From: CAYSVN01 sp964434585
GTDB taxonomy: Bacteria; Patescibacteriota; Gracilibacteria; Peribacterales; Peribacteraceae
Assembly: GCA_964434585.1 (NCBI GenBank)
Contig: CAYSVN010000003.1
Coordinates: 1-41,508 of the forward strand
DNA length: 41,508 bases
Direction: 5' to 3'
The notes under the pieces are model-generated. The model was not told where the DNA came from. It did not search any database and worked only from the letters and a program-made list of their open reading frames with translations. Of this stretch, positions 7,193-16,300 are shown one piece after another. Each line of letters starts with the position of its first letter. Position 1 is the stretch's first letter. A program made the position numbers and the translations under genes.

Positions 7193-7628
7193 TATCCAAG
7201 TCATCAATTCTATCTTGATGTCGTCCCCCATCGAACGGAGTTTCTATAAATGTTTTTACCATTTGCTCTGTTAAGTGCTCTGCAGAAAAACGAGCACCAA
7301 TTACTAAAACATTTGCATTGTTATGTGCACGACCTAAGCGAGCAGTTTCTACATTATAACAAAGTGCAGCTCGGATACCTGGTACTTTATTAGCTGCCAT
7401 TGCTTCGCCGTTCCCACTACCACCAAAAAAGATTCCTCTACCTTCTTTTTGTAAAACTTGTATAGCACCTTTGCGCATAATTTCTGGATACGCATCGCGC
7501 TCTTCTAACTCTGGTTTTACATCGAGTACGGTAAAGTTAGAATGGAACTCTGCTAGATAATCTTTTACCTGTTCTTTTAAATGATGGCCAGCATGGTCGG
7601 AGGCTAAAATAATTGTTTCTGTTAACAT
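7179..7628 (-). CDS. rpiB: Ribose-5-phosphate isomerase B (RpiB/LacA family)
   Basis: A 149-residue cytosolic isomerase converting ribulose 5-phosphate to ribose 5-phosphate in the pentose phosphate pathway. It starts with TIILASDHAGHHLKE, the family's sugar-phosphate loop. The active-site strand reads FFGGSGNGEAMAANK: the catalytic Cys of the E. coli type (CGTGIGMS) is replaced and a Glu is present instead, as in the mycobacterial/actinobacterial type that uses a Glu base. GIRAALCYN and RAHNNANVLVIGARF follow. The length matches the family. The extended -10 box TATAAT ends 6 nt before the ATG, so the mRNA is probably leaderless. The last 14 bp overlap the end of the convergent hypothetical gene. 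A sugar-phosphate isomerase with another substrate is possible. Confidence 0.92.
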   Translation of the reverse strand: MLTETIILASDHAGHHLKEQVKDYLAEFHSNFTVLDVKPELEERDAYPEIMRKGAIQVLQKEGRGIFFGGSGNGEAMAANKVPGIRAALCYNVETARLGRAHNNANVLVIGARFSAEHLTEQMVKTFIETPFDGGRHQDRIDDLDITSL

Positions 7629-7634
7629 GTAACT

Positions 7635-7640
7635 ATTATA
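7635..7640 (-). promoter_or_regulatory. Extended -10 box of rpiB, leaderless arrangement
   Basis: On the minus strand TG-T-TATAAT precedes the rpiB ATG by only 6 nt, which puts transcription start at or next to the A of the start codon. No good -35 is visible, as expected for extended -10 promoters. Confidence 0.5.
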
Positions 7641-7714
7641 ACATATATCTTCAGGATGATTTAGGTTAAAAAGCTACTACTTTTAACAACAATCTCTGTA
7701 AATGGCTGTATTTA

Positions 7715-7723
7715 TGCTATACT
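7715..7723 (+). promoter_or_regulatory. Extended -10 promoter of the H1-like gene
   Basis: TGCTATACT (TG one base before TATACT) lies 40 bp before the ATG; predicted leader about 34 nt, pyrimidine-rich (CACCTTTCTTTTT) just before the start codon. Confidence 0.5.
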
Positions 7724-7763
7724 ATAGTGATAATTTTTATTTTTATTCACCTTTCTTTTTAAC

Positions 7764-8237
7764 ATGGCTCCTGCAAAGAAAACCACAAAAACTAATACCG
7801 CTAAACGTAAACCGGCTACAAAAACGGTAGCTGCTAAACGTCGTACTACTGCAACGCGTAAAGCAACAACTGCTGCTAAGCGTACTACAAAAAAAGTTAC
7901 CAAGGTTGCTCCTAAAAAAACAGTAACACGTGCTCGTAAAACTGTTGCTGCAAAAACTAGTACCGCTAAACGTACCGCTACTAAAAAAACAACTAGCGCT
8001 CGTAAAGCAACTCCTAAAAAAGTAAGTGCAAAACAAGTGGTTAAAAAAACGGTTCGTAATACAGCAAGGCCTAAAATAAACAATGCTGCTAGTACAACTA
8101 TGACTCCTGAAATGCTTAAAAGCGGTTCAGGTAATATGTCTATTAATATTCCTGTGTTATTTTTGATCGGTGTTATTTTAATATTACTACTACTAGGTGG
8201 TTCTATGAGCTACGCCCTTAATGCATCTTTAATTTAA
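7764..8237 (+). CDS. Histone H1-like Lys/Ala/Thr-rich protein with C-terminal membrane helix
   Basis: A 157-residue protein with two parts. Residues 1-110 are made almost only of Lys, Arg, Ala, Thr and Pro, with many short units of the KRTTKK, KKTV or AKRTA type, typical of bacterial H1-like DNA-binding tails (compare Hc1 or AlgP). Residues 125-150 form one hydrophobic helix (IPVLFLIGVILILLLLGG) followed by a short polar end. A soluble nucleoid protein would not need this helix, so I infer a membrane-anchored DNA- or RNA-binding protein with the basic tail in the cytoplasm. No signal peptide is present at the N-terminus. It has an extended -10 promoter and a strong terminator at 8257-8290, so it is probably monocistronic. 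The composition is a safe observation; the tethering role is a hypothesis. Confidence 0.8.
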   Translation: MAPAKKTTKTNTAKRKPATKTVAAKRRTTATRKATTAAKRTTKKVTKVAPKKTVTRARKTVAAKTSTAKRTATKKTTSARKATPKKVSAKQVVKKTVRNTARPKINNAASTTMTPEMLKSGSGNMSINIPVLFLIGVILILLLLGGSMSYALNASLI

Positions 8238-8256
8238 TCTAATTTACCATTAATTT

Positions 8257-8290
8257 AAAAAGCATAAAGAATGTTGTCTTTATGCTTTTT
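8257..8290. terminator. Strong bidirectional terminator
   Basis: Perfect 13-bp stem AAAAAGCATAAAG/CTTTATGCTTTTT with an 8-nt loop between the convergent H1-like gene and the DUF2341-SLH gene; it serves both. Confidence 0.92.
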
Positions 8291-8299
8291 TGATACTCT

Positions 8300-11200
8300 T
8301 TACTTATTAAACAATCCTTCTACTTCCATTGCTCGCCACAATACCATGGCTGCCTCTGCCCTGTTAATTGGTGATGTTGGTTCGAATGTTTTTTGTCCAT
8401 CGATCTCTGTTCCATCGTGACCTTGCATAATACAGCTACTATTAACAATGTTAATATCTTCTATAAAAGTGGTTGCTGTGTTTACATCTCGATAGTTTAA
8501 CGTTATACCATTTTCATTTTTTTCTATATTAAAACTAGATACAATTAACGACGCTACTTCTGCCCTGGTAATTTGATCCTCAAGCTCTGCAGCAGGTAGT
8601 TCGCTGAAAATAGAATCTCCATGTGTGTAAAGGCGCTCAAAGAACTCTGCTGACCAATGGGTACTGTCAGGTACTGCTATTTCTTGTTCTGATACGTTTT
8701 TTAAATTAGCAGCATTAACAACCATTTTTGTAAACTGAGCTTTAGTTAATGTATCTGCTGGCCCATACTCCCCCGTTGGCTGCTTTAACCGATCTTGGTA
8801 CCCACTTATAATATTTGCTTTTACTAAAGTATCAATCACTACTGCATACCAATCATCTATGCCGACATCGTTAAAGACAACAGCTGTACCATTAATAATG
8901 GTCTCTAATTTATTGTTGTTAGCACGTAATGCTGTACTTGCTGGCTTTAGCTCACACACATTTTTATCTTCTGTTTCATCTAACGACTCTGATGAAGAGC
9001 TAGCAATATTAAATGTACCACGTCCGCCTCCGCCAGAGCTTCTAGTTGCACCACTCGTTCCTCCCAACTCAACAATTGGACAATCGGCAGTTGTAATTTC
9101 TATAAGGTCTGACGTCTCTACCAAGTCTTGATTACGTGTTTTTACAATGTACTCATAATTTGTTTGGCAGTCGATATTTGTATCTACTAATGTAAAGAGG
9201 TTGGGAGCCCAGCCAACACTAAAGCCCGTTGTTATATTTTCTGCATAATACTCTACCGTAGGTGGATTGCTGCCAGAACCCCAGGTTAAGGTAATAGTTT
9301 CTGTTGGTAACTCTGCACCTGTTAAAGCAGATGGTGGATCTGCTAACGTTCTAAAGGTTACAATATTTGAATTTGGAGAATATGTTTTTGTAAAACCATT
9401 TTGAATGTAGCTGCGAACTGTTCTTGATATTAAGGTATCTGGCCCAAGGCTTACTTCTGTCCAGTCGGTAGCATTTGGTACTGGTAAATCTTTTACGCTT
9501 GACCCTGACCCATTGAAAACTTCATACCCAGATTCATATGCTGAGCCATCGGTCCAAGACCAATCTATTGTACTTGATGTAATATTAGAACCTGTAAGCA
9601 CTGGGGCAATAGGAGAAGTATACACTACTGGACTACTAGCAACACTTAAAGCTGTAAGATTAAATGGGTTAACTGGAGGATTGCTAGCAATAAATGCCTC
9701 TACCTTAAAATTGTACGTATGGTTTGCAGTACCACTGTTATATGTATAACTGCTAACGTCTGCAGCGGTAGTAGCATGCTGGATAAATGGCCCACCGTCC
9801 TCTGAAACATAAATATGGTAACCAGATTCATATAAAGCATTATCATTCCAGGTAACATTAATATTGTTATTTGCTACATAGCTTGCCGCTACATTTGTTG
9901 CCACAGCCGGCGTTGTATATACAGTTGCTGACGTTGCTGCTGTAGAAAATAGCTCAGCATTATTAAGCGTATCACCTATGTGCGCAACAATGGTGAACGT
10001 ATAAGCACTGTTTGGACTAGTATCAACATAGTTATAAGCTGTGTCTCCAGCACTTGTAGTATTAACGCCTGATGTTAATTCTGTTTGCGCCCCACTGTTT
10101 TCAGCTACACTTATTCTAAATCCATCTTCGTAGGCACTTGTATCAACCCAACTAAGGTTAATGGCATTGTCATTAACATACGCTGCTGCAAAGCTACCAG
10201 GAGTTGATGGAGTAGTATATTCGTAAATAGAATACGTATACTCAGAATTTGTAGAACCATTATTAGCCCTCGTACGCCAACGATATGCGTTGTCTGTAAC
10301 TAGCCCTGTGCCATCATCTACAATACTATCTGGTACATTCTGAACAGTAGTATCAGTTCCAACTACTTGGAATGTACCTGCGGCACAATTTGTAATTCCA
10401 TTACAGCGATCGATATCAACCATATTTAATATTGAGCGGTCAGTATAGTTTGTTGTAAATTGCGTATCGCTATTATAAATACTAAACACATCTGCTGGCG
10501 CAGCTGGGTCGGTGTAATGTGTAAATGGATCTAATATATAAACTGAACAACCAGCATAATTACAAGTACTTACTCGGTACATGTAGGCAGCATTACTAAC
10601 AGTTGTAAGATCATGAAGTGTAGTAGATGTACTGGTTCCTATAGATATAAATCCTCCAAAGCCTCCTCCGGTATCTACCTTACGTTGAACATCAAAGTAG
10701 TCCTCTATAATTGAAGTGTCTTGCCACGTCACAATAAAGGTGTCTGGAGTACCAGTTACTTTAGAAACAGAAATATTAGATGGATCTACCGGTGAGTCTA
10801 GCAGTGAGAATGAGGCAGGAGTCGAAAATGGACCCACTGCACCTACAGCATCAATAAAGGCAGTACGCCAATAATAAGAAGTAAGACCATCATCCATTGC
10901 TAATGGTAGCGTTGCAGTATTACCAATACTGCCGTACTCAATATTTACCGTTCGACTTCCCTCAGTTACCGTAGTAATTGCAGCGGCACCACTATCCCAG
11001 TGGGTAACACTTGTAAATGTTGGGTCTGTTGAAACTTGGATAATTACCTGACTAGCAGTATCGCCAGTATCGGGGTCATTATAAATAGCGGTAAAATATG
11101 GTAGCAATGATGCACTGCCGTACACTGGTACATTTTGTGGATTTACTGCTCCTGTTAACGCGCTGGTATGGTTAAAGTAAAGTTCAGTTGCTGCTAATGG

Positions 11201-13219
11201 GGCCACATTACGTGTTTGTGCTGTAATAGCATTCCAAAATGTAGCATTATCACTTAAATTATTATATCTTGTTAAAATTCTATCCCCGCTTTCGGCAGTG
11301 TGCTGAATTCTGGCTTCGTCTATCAGTCCTTCAAATAAAATGTTGTTCCTATTGGCATCGTATGAACTTGCCTCTGACCCATCACCAAAGAACCCATAAC
11401 GCGTTGTGCCACGTCCAAGTGCAGTAGTGTGTTGATTAGCTGCAATATCCAGTACTCCATCAATGTAGATTTTTTTATCTGTTGGATCATTTTTATCAAA
11501 TACGACAACGACATGGTGCCAATTGCCGTCGTTTACAGTTGCAACACTATTAAGGTCTCGAATATAGTCTGCACTATTAGATGTATCAAACGAAATAGTT
11601 CCTGCTTTACCAGCTGTGTTATGAAAATTGAGTCCAATTTCCCAGTGTTCAGAGCGGTCAAAGTCAAAAATGCCTGAGCGAGCAGTGTCGGTTGTATTAA
11701 TCCAGAGTTCGGCTGTTAGCTCATTTAACGAATTACTTTGATTATAAAGCAAACCATTAATTGGTAGGTACGTGTCTGAAGTTCCATCGAGGCCTACTGC
11801 ATTACCAAGTGCGCCAGGCTGCTGCGCTGTTACACCACCATTATACCCTGCATTAAACCCATTAATAGTAGAGTCGTTAAAACCACCTGGAAGTATTGAA
11901 CCTGGAGCATTGTATTTATATGGCGGTGTATTCCCAACCCCGGTAACAATATCTGCACCAATGCCAGATTCCCAAAGTGTACCGCCCATTGTGCCTGCAG
12001 CTTGTTCTATAATAATATAACCTAATGTCTCTGCTGCTCTTGCTTGGTTTTGCGCCCCGGTGTGGCGACCAATATAGATAGCACTATTATTAGGTGGGCC
12101 AGTTTGTGTGCCATTTGATGTCCAGAATGTTTGCCAGCTTGCATCATTTGTCGTCATGACCTGCCCCATTACAACTGGAGTTGTGTAGGTATGGACTGGG
12201 CTAATTTGTAGCATTTGATTGTTATTCCAATTACCACTGCGGTTCACGCCTGTTACCGTGCCAGTGCCCGCTTCTAACGGTACACCCCCAGGCAAAAGAT
12301 AGTCGCCAGCTTCTACTACCATGTAATACACATCATCTATTGAAGGAGCTACTAAGCCACCAGGGTTTTGCCGGTATACAGAAAACTGATTTGTTGATAC
12401 GTTTTCCACTCTTGTTATAACAGGTGCCTGAGTTGCATTTGTCATTTTTGGCACGGTAAGCACAACTGGGTTTACGTACGTATTACGTAATGAAACTACC
12501 TGCGCAGCACTACCGACCAATGGTATAATGCCGGTTTCTCCAATAATGGTGGCTGTTTGGTCGTAAATATCTAACGAGTCAATGGAATCAAATACCCAGT
12601 AAGCTAACTGCTCATTAGTATGTTCACGTTCTGCGTCTGATATTTGATCTTCATCAACAGCCATATTAATTGTACTAGTAACGGGACTATCCCCATATAA
12701 TACAGCCCAACTTCCATCGCCACCATCCATAGCTACCTGCCCTACCATTCCAACCTTGCTTCCGCTTGCTACAACTATGGCTTCTTGCATGTGCCAAACA
12801 CCACGGTAATTCGACCATACACTAGGGCTATTAACTTCATTAGCGGTAGCATTGCCATAGTAGATATAAATATCAGTACCAGTTGTTGCATCTAGTGTTG
12901 GCATTAATACGTAAAGTTCACCTGTGTTTGCCGTGGTATCGATAGCAACAAGCTCCCGTAGTAACACTGTTGTTTCATCGGCAGCAGTTACCAAAATGTC
13001 CGAACCATCTGGTTTTACATTGCTCCAAAAATGTGGTGGTAAAATTGAAAGATCTACTAGTACTGGAATACTTGTTTCGTTTGCTGCTGTTACTACAGGA
13101 TTTGAGGTAGCTTGTAACCGGTATTGCCAGTCGTTGCTGTACCAAGCTGCATGGGACACAAGCGGAATACATAATAATGTAAATATGTTTAGGGATAGAA
13201 TAAGTTTTATTATTTTCAT
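8300..13219 (-). CDS. Giant secreted DUF2341-LamG-FnIII-SLH surface protein
   Basis: A 1639-residue cell-surface protein. It begins with a signal peptide (MKIIKLILSLNIF..., likely cleavage after SHA). Residues 20-130 match DUF2341: WYSNDWQYR, HFWSNVKPDGSDI, IYIYYGNATANE. About 480-660 form a LamG/concanavalin-like domain (LTAELWINTT, DGNWHHVVVVFDK, IYIDGV, GLIDEARI). About 720-1380 carry FnIII-like repeats with recurring WQD/WVD/WND and AYxYRV motifs. A Gly-rich hinge ending SSGGGGRG (about 1390) and a short Ser run precede three SLH repeats (about 1440-1639: GIDDWYAVVIDTLVKANIISGYQ and following). The SLH part has one Cys before repeat 1 and one in repeat 3. A start 40 codons upstream is in frame, but its product would bury the signal peptide, so I use 13219. 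Probable role: a wall-bound adhesin, perhaps carbohydrate-binding. Confidence 0.88.
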   Translation of the reverse strand: MKIIKLILSLNIFTLLCIPLVSHAAWYSNDWQYRLQATSNPVVTAANETSIPVLVDLSILPPHFWSNVKPDGSDILVTAADETTVLLRELVAIDTTANTGELYVLMPTLDATTGTDIYIYYGNATANEVNSPSVWSNYRGVWHMQEAIVVASGSKVGMVGQVAMDGGDGSWAVLYGDSPVTSTINMAVDEDQISDAEREHTNEQLAYWVFDSIDSLDIYDQTATIIGETGIIPLVGSAAQVVSLRNTYVNPVVLTVPKMTNATQAPVITRVENVSTNQFSVYRQNPGGLVAPSIDDVYYMVVEAGDYLLPGGVPLEAGTGTVTGVNRSGNWNNNQMLQISPVHTYTTPVVMGQVMTTNDASWQTFWTSNGTQTGPPNNSAIYIGRHTGAQNQARAAETLGYIIIEQAAGTMGGTLWESGIGADIVTGVGNTPPYKYNAPGSILPGGFNDSTINGFNAGYNGGVTAQQPGALGNAVGLDGTSDTYLPINGLLYNQSNSLNELTAELWINTTDTARSGIFDFDRSEHWEIGLNFHNTAGKAGTISFDTSNSADYIRDLNSVATVNDGNWHHVVVVFDKNDPTDKKIYIDGVLDIAANQHTTALGRGTTRYGFFGDGSEASSYDANRNNILFEGLIDEARIQHTAESGDRILTRYNNLSDNATFWNAITAQTRNVAPLAATELYFNHTSALTGAVNPQNVPVYGSASLLPYFTAIYNDPDTGDTASQVIIQVSTDPTFTSVTHWDSGAAAITTVTEGSRTVNIEYGSIGNTATLPLAMDDGLTSYYWRTAFIDAVGAVGPFSTPASFSLLDSPVDPSNISVSKVTGTPDTFIVTWQDTSIIEDYFDVQRKVDTGGGFGGFISIGTSTSTTLHDLTTVSNAAYMYRVSTCNYAGCSVYILDPFTHYTDPAAPADVFSIYNSDTQFTTNYTDRSILNMVDIDRCNGITNCAAGTFQVVGTDTTVQNVPDSIVDDGTGLVTDNAYRWRTRANNGSTNSEYTYSIYEYTTPSTPGSFAAAYVNDNAINLSWVDTSAYEDGFRISVAENSGAQTELTSGVNTTSAGDTAYNYVDTSPNSAYTFTIVAHIGDTLNNAELFSTAATSATVYTTPAVATNVAASYVANNNINVTWNDNALYESGYHIYVSEDGGPFIQHATTAADVSSYTYNSGTANHTYNFKVEAFIASNPPVNPFNLTALSVASSPVVYTSPIAPVLTGSNITSSTIDWSWTDGSAYESGYEVFNGSGSSVKDLPVPNATDWTEVSLGPDTLISRTVRSYIQNGFTKTYSPNSNIVTFRTLADPPSALTGAELPTETITLTWGSGSNPPTVEYYAENITTGFSVGWAPNLFTLVDTNIDCQTNYEYIVKTRNQDLVETSDLIEITTADCPIVELGGTSGATRSSGGGGRGTFNIASSSSESLDETEDKNVCELKPASTALRANNNKLETIINGTAVVFNDVGIDDWYAVVIDTLVKANIISGYQDRLKQPTGEYGPADTLTKAQFTKMVVNAANLKNVSEQEIAVPDSTHWSAEFFERLYTHGDSIFSELPAAELEDQITRAEVASLIVSSFNIEKNENGITLNYRDVNTATTFIEDINIVNSSCIMQGHDGTEIDGQKTFEPTSPINRAEAAMVLWRAMEVEGLFNK

Positions 13220-13380
13220 AAGGTATATGTCTAAAAAAGATGAATTGCAATGAGTATAAGACATCTTGTGCTGCCAAGAATTACACCATTGATCAATTTT
13301 TGTGTTCTGTCTAGAGAATTTTAAAATTGAATATAACAACTATGGTATCTTGGACTTAGTTATATCCCCCCCTTCATACG
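13220..13380. other. Divergent intergenic region between two giant surface genes
   Basis: The 161-bp gap holds the signals for both giant genes. For the minus gene a TATACT with a leader of about 35 nt is visible. For the plus gene I see no clear -35/-10 pair, but a C7 run (13366-13372) lies 8 nt before its ATG, where a Shine-Dalgarno would normally be. An AATTTTAAAATT palindrome lies near 13318-13329. Confidence 0.4.
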
Positions 13381-16300
13381 ATGATGACCTGCAAACAAAT
13401 TACCCAACACTGTATTAAAGCTATTTCTGTACTTGAGATCACACTTTTAAGTGTTGGATCTCTTTTATTAAGCATTCCACTTTACCCAAATGTGGAAACT
13501 GCTTATGCCATGCCAATACCAGGTTGTTTTGTAAGTACTGGAGCAGGCAATCCTACTATTACACCTCCTGGCCCCATAGAAGCCATGCGCGGGGAGGACT
13601 TTACATTCCAGGTAGCACTTACCAATGGAGGAAGCGCTGCAGGATACGCTCCTTATATTGATTTTATATTACCAGCAGATGTTACCGTTAATAGTGCAAG
13701 CTTTACCATTGGTGGCGTTTCGGTAAGCCCGGTTGCACCGAGCCCTTATACCGGTAGCGGTACGGTTACCCACCCTTATACTGGTTTAGATGTAGCTGTC
13801 CCAGAGGACCAAACATTTTATGTCTATAACTTTCCGTTTGGTAGCTTTGTGCCAGACCAACCGGCCGCCAGAATACAAATTAATGCAACCATGCCTGAAG
13901 AAACACCATACGTTAACTTAGCCACCCAAATGCAAGCAGGTTGTGGCTTTGGTTGGGGGGCAGACGAATTTAATAACCCAAGTACAGACCCAGCGCTTGT
14001 AGGCGCAAGTAATACCTACGATTGGATGCCTATTTTAATTATTCCAGAAAAGGAATTAATGACTATAGAAGGAGAGAATGAAACGGTGACAGGAGAAAAC
14101 TGGCCTGTTACTTACCAATTAAATGCAGACATTGCCAGTGGTGCAACATTACCGCTGGTATTAACAGATGTACTGCCTCCAGAATTCCAACTTATTAGTA
14201 TTGATAGTCAACTTGGTGATACGGGTGCCGGTTTTACCGTTACATTTACACCAACTATTGGGTCTGCCCAAACAAGCTCTAGTTTACCATTTACTCCTAT
14301 TGGACCTTTTCCACCAGGTGGAACCGTAGAAATTAGCTATAATAGCGTTACTGGTAGCTCAGCAGAACTGGATGCACAGCTTGAATTTACTATTTATGTC
14401 CCAGAGTTTTATGAAGATGGTACAACACCAATTTTAGACCCAGTAACTGGTGTTGGTACTGTAGAAACAGATAATTTAGTTGATAATGATTATGACGCAA
14501 GTGCAATATTTGAAGGCACTACTTACCCAAGTACCTCACCAATTGAAACACTGGAAATTCTTGCAAATGCAACGCAAAAAAGCGTAGCAAATACCATAAA
14601 TGCAGGACCTGCAGGCTATTCTCCTGGTGATATTTTAACCTATACTGTAGAATTTGAAATTTCTGACTACTTTGCGTTAGATGATATTAATATAGAAGAC
14701 ATTATGGGTGACGGATTAGAGTACGTTGCCGCTTCCGCCAGCGCAAGTGTGCAAGCTGATGGCGTCACTACAGCTGTAGCGTTTACTCCTGCCAATATTA
14801 CCAATGAAGCAAATGCTGTCACAAGTCCGACGTTTGATTTTACTGGTCCAGACTGTGCCGGTTGTACGCAAGCTATTACCTATGACAACACTAGCAATGG
14901 TGACGCCATTGACCCACCTGCAGATGGAGAAACACATATTGCTTACGATATTTCGGAAGCCTTAATTGATGCAGGTTTAAGTGGAATACTAGAGGGAGGA
15001 CTTATTGGCCCAACGACAGTGGGTGAGCCAACAAAATTAACACTAACGTATCAAGCAGAAATTTTAGATAGTTTTTTTGGTAACCCTGCTGTTGACCCTA
15101 GTGTAGATGCCTACGACACCTTAAGTAACGAGGTTAGTATCTTTGGTGATGTTGCCAGCGGACCTACGCCTGGTACACAAATTTCTGAGACAAGTGAAAC
15201 AACTATTCGTATAGTAGCAACAGAATTTGGTAAATCTATTGGTGCGATGCAACTTAATAGTGGTGTAGATGCGGCACCGTTTGGTAACCCTGATCCACAA
15301 ACTATTGCTGCCGGTAACGTTGTTGTATTTTCCCTTCTTTTAGATATTCCATCGGGTGATGCAGACACCTTAGTGATTGAAGATTTTTTACCACTACCAG
15401 TATTTGATGCCAGTGCCTTTAGTTTAGTATTTGATAATACTATTTATAACCCAACTGACGGATCTGGATCTTCTATTCCAGCTCCTAATACCGTTGCATA
15501 TGGTTCTAGTTCTACCGGTTTTACCATGGCTTTACCTACGCCTACTATTACTACTAATGCCACTACAAACTCTGTTACCTTAACGTATGCATCTGGTAGT
15601 ACATTCCAAGAGGATCCATCTGATGGGTCTATTATTGAAATTTTACTTGCAGCAGAAGTTACCGGTAACCCATTTGGGGATGGCTTAGGTATTATTAACC
15701 AAGCCACCTACGATGTAGGAAATAGTGATAACCAAACATTTGGTGGTACAGAAATTGTACCTTTTGTAGCTGGAGCTCCAGAAGCTGACCTTTATAAATG
15801 TGTCGTAGCTAGTGACAGCACAGATCCGGATGTTGTAAGCACACCAGATATTAGTAGCTATCTAACTTTTAATAATCCGCCTTCTGCTACGCCTATTGCT
15901 ACCCATTCTATTAGCACAGAGGAAATTGATAATACTACTACTGGCCTTAACAACTGTGTGTTTGAAAGCGTAGATGCTGGTGATAGAGTTACGTTTATGA
16001 TTGTGCTGGAAAACGAAGGTTCTGCTCCGGCATATGATTTAAATATTGAAGATACACTCCCTGTAGGATTTAACACACCAAGTAGTGCTGCTGATTTAAA
16101 CTTGCGAGCATGGCAACAGGATGGTGCCACATTAACAGAAATTACTGGCGTCACTGAGCTTTCTGGTGGCCTATTTGGATTCCCGCTTAACGGTGGTACT
16201 GGTGCTGGTGGTAATACTACTATTGCTTATGATGGTCCATTAGTACCGTTTGATAATATTGCAGGTGGTGCCAACCCGGAGGATCAATACGACACCGGCA

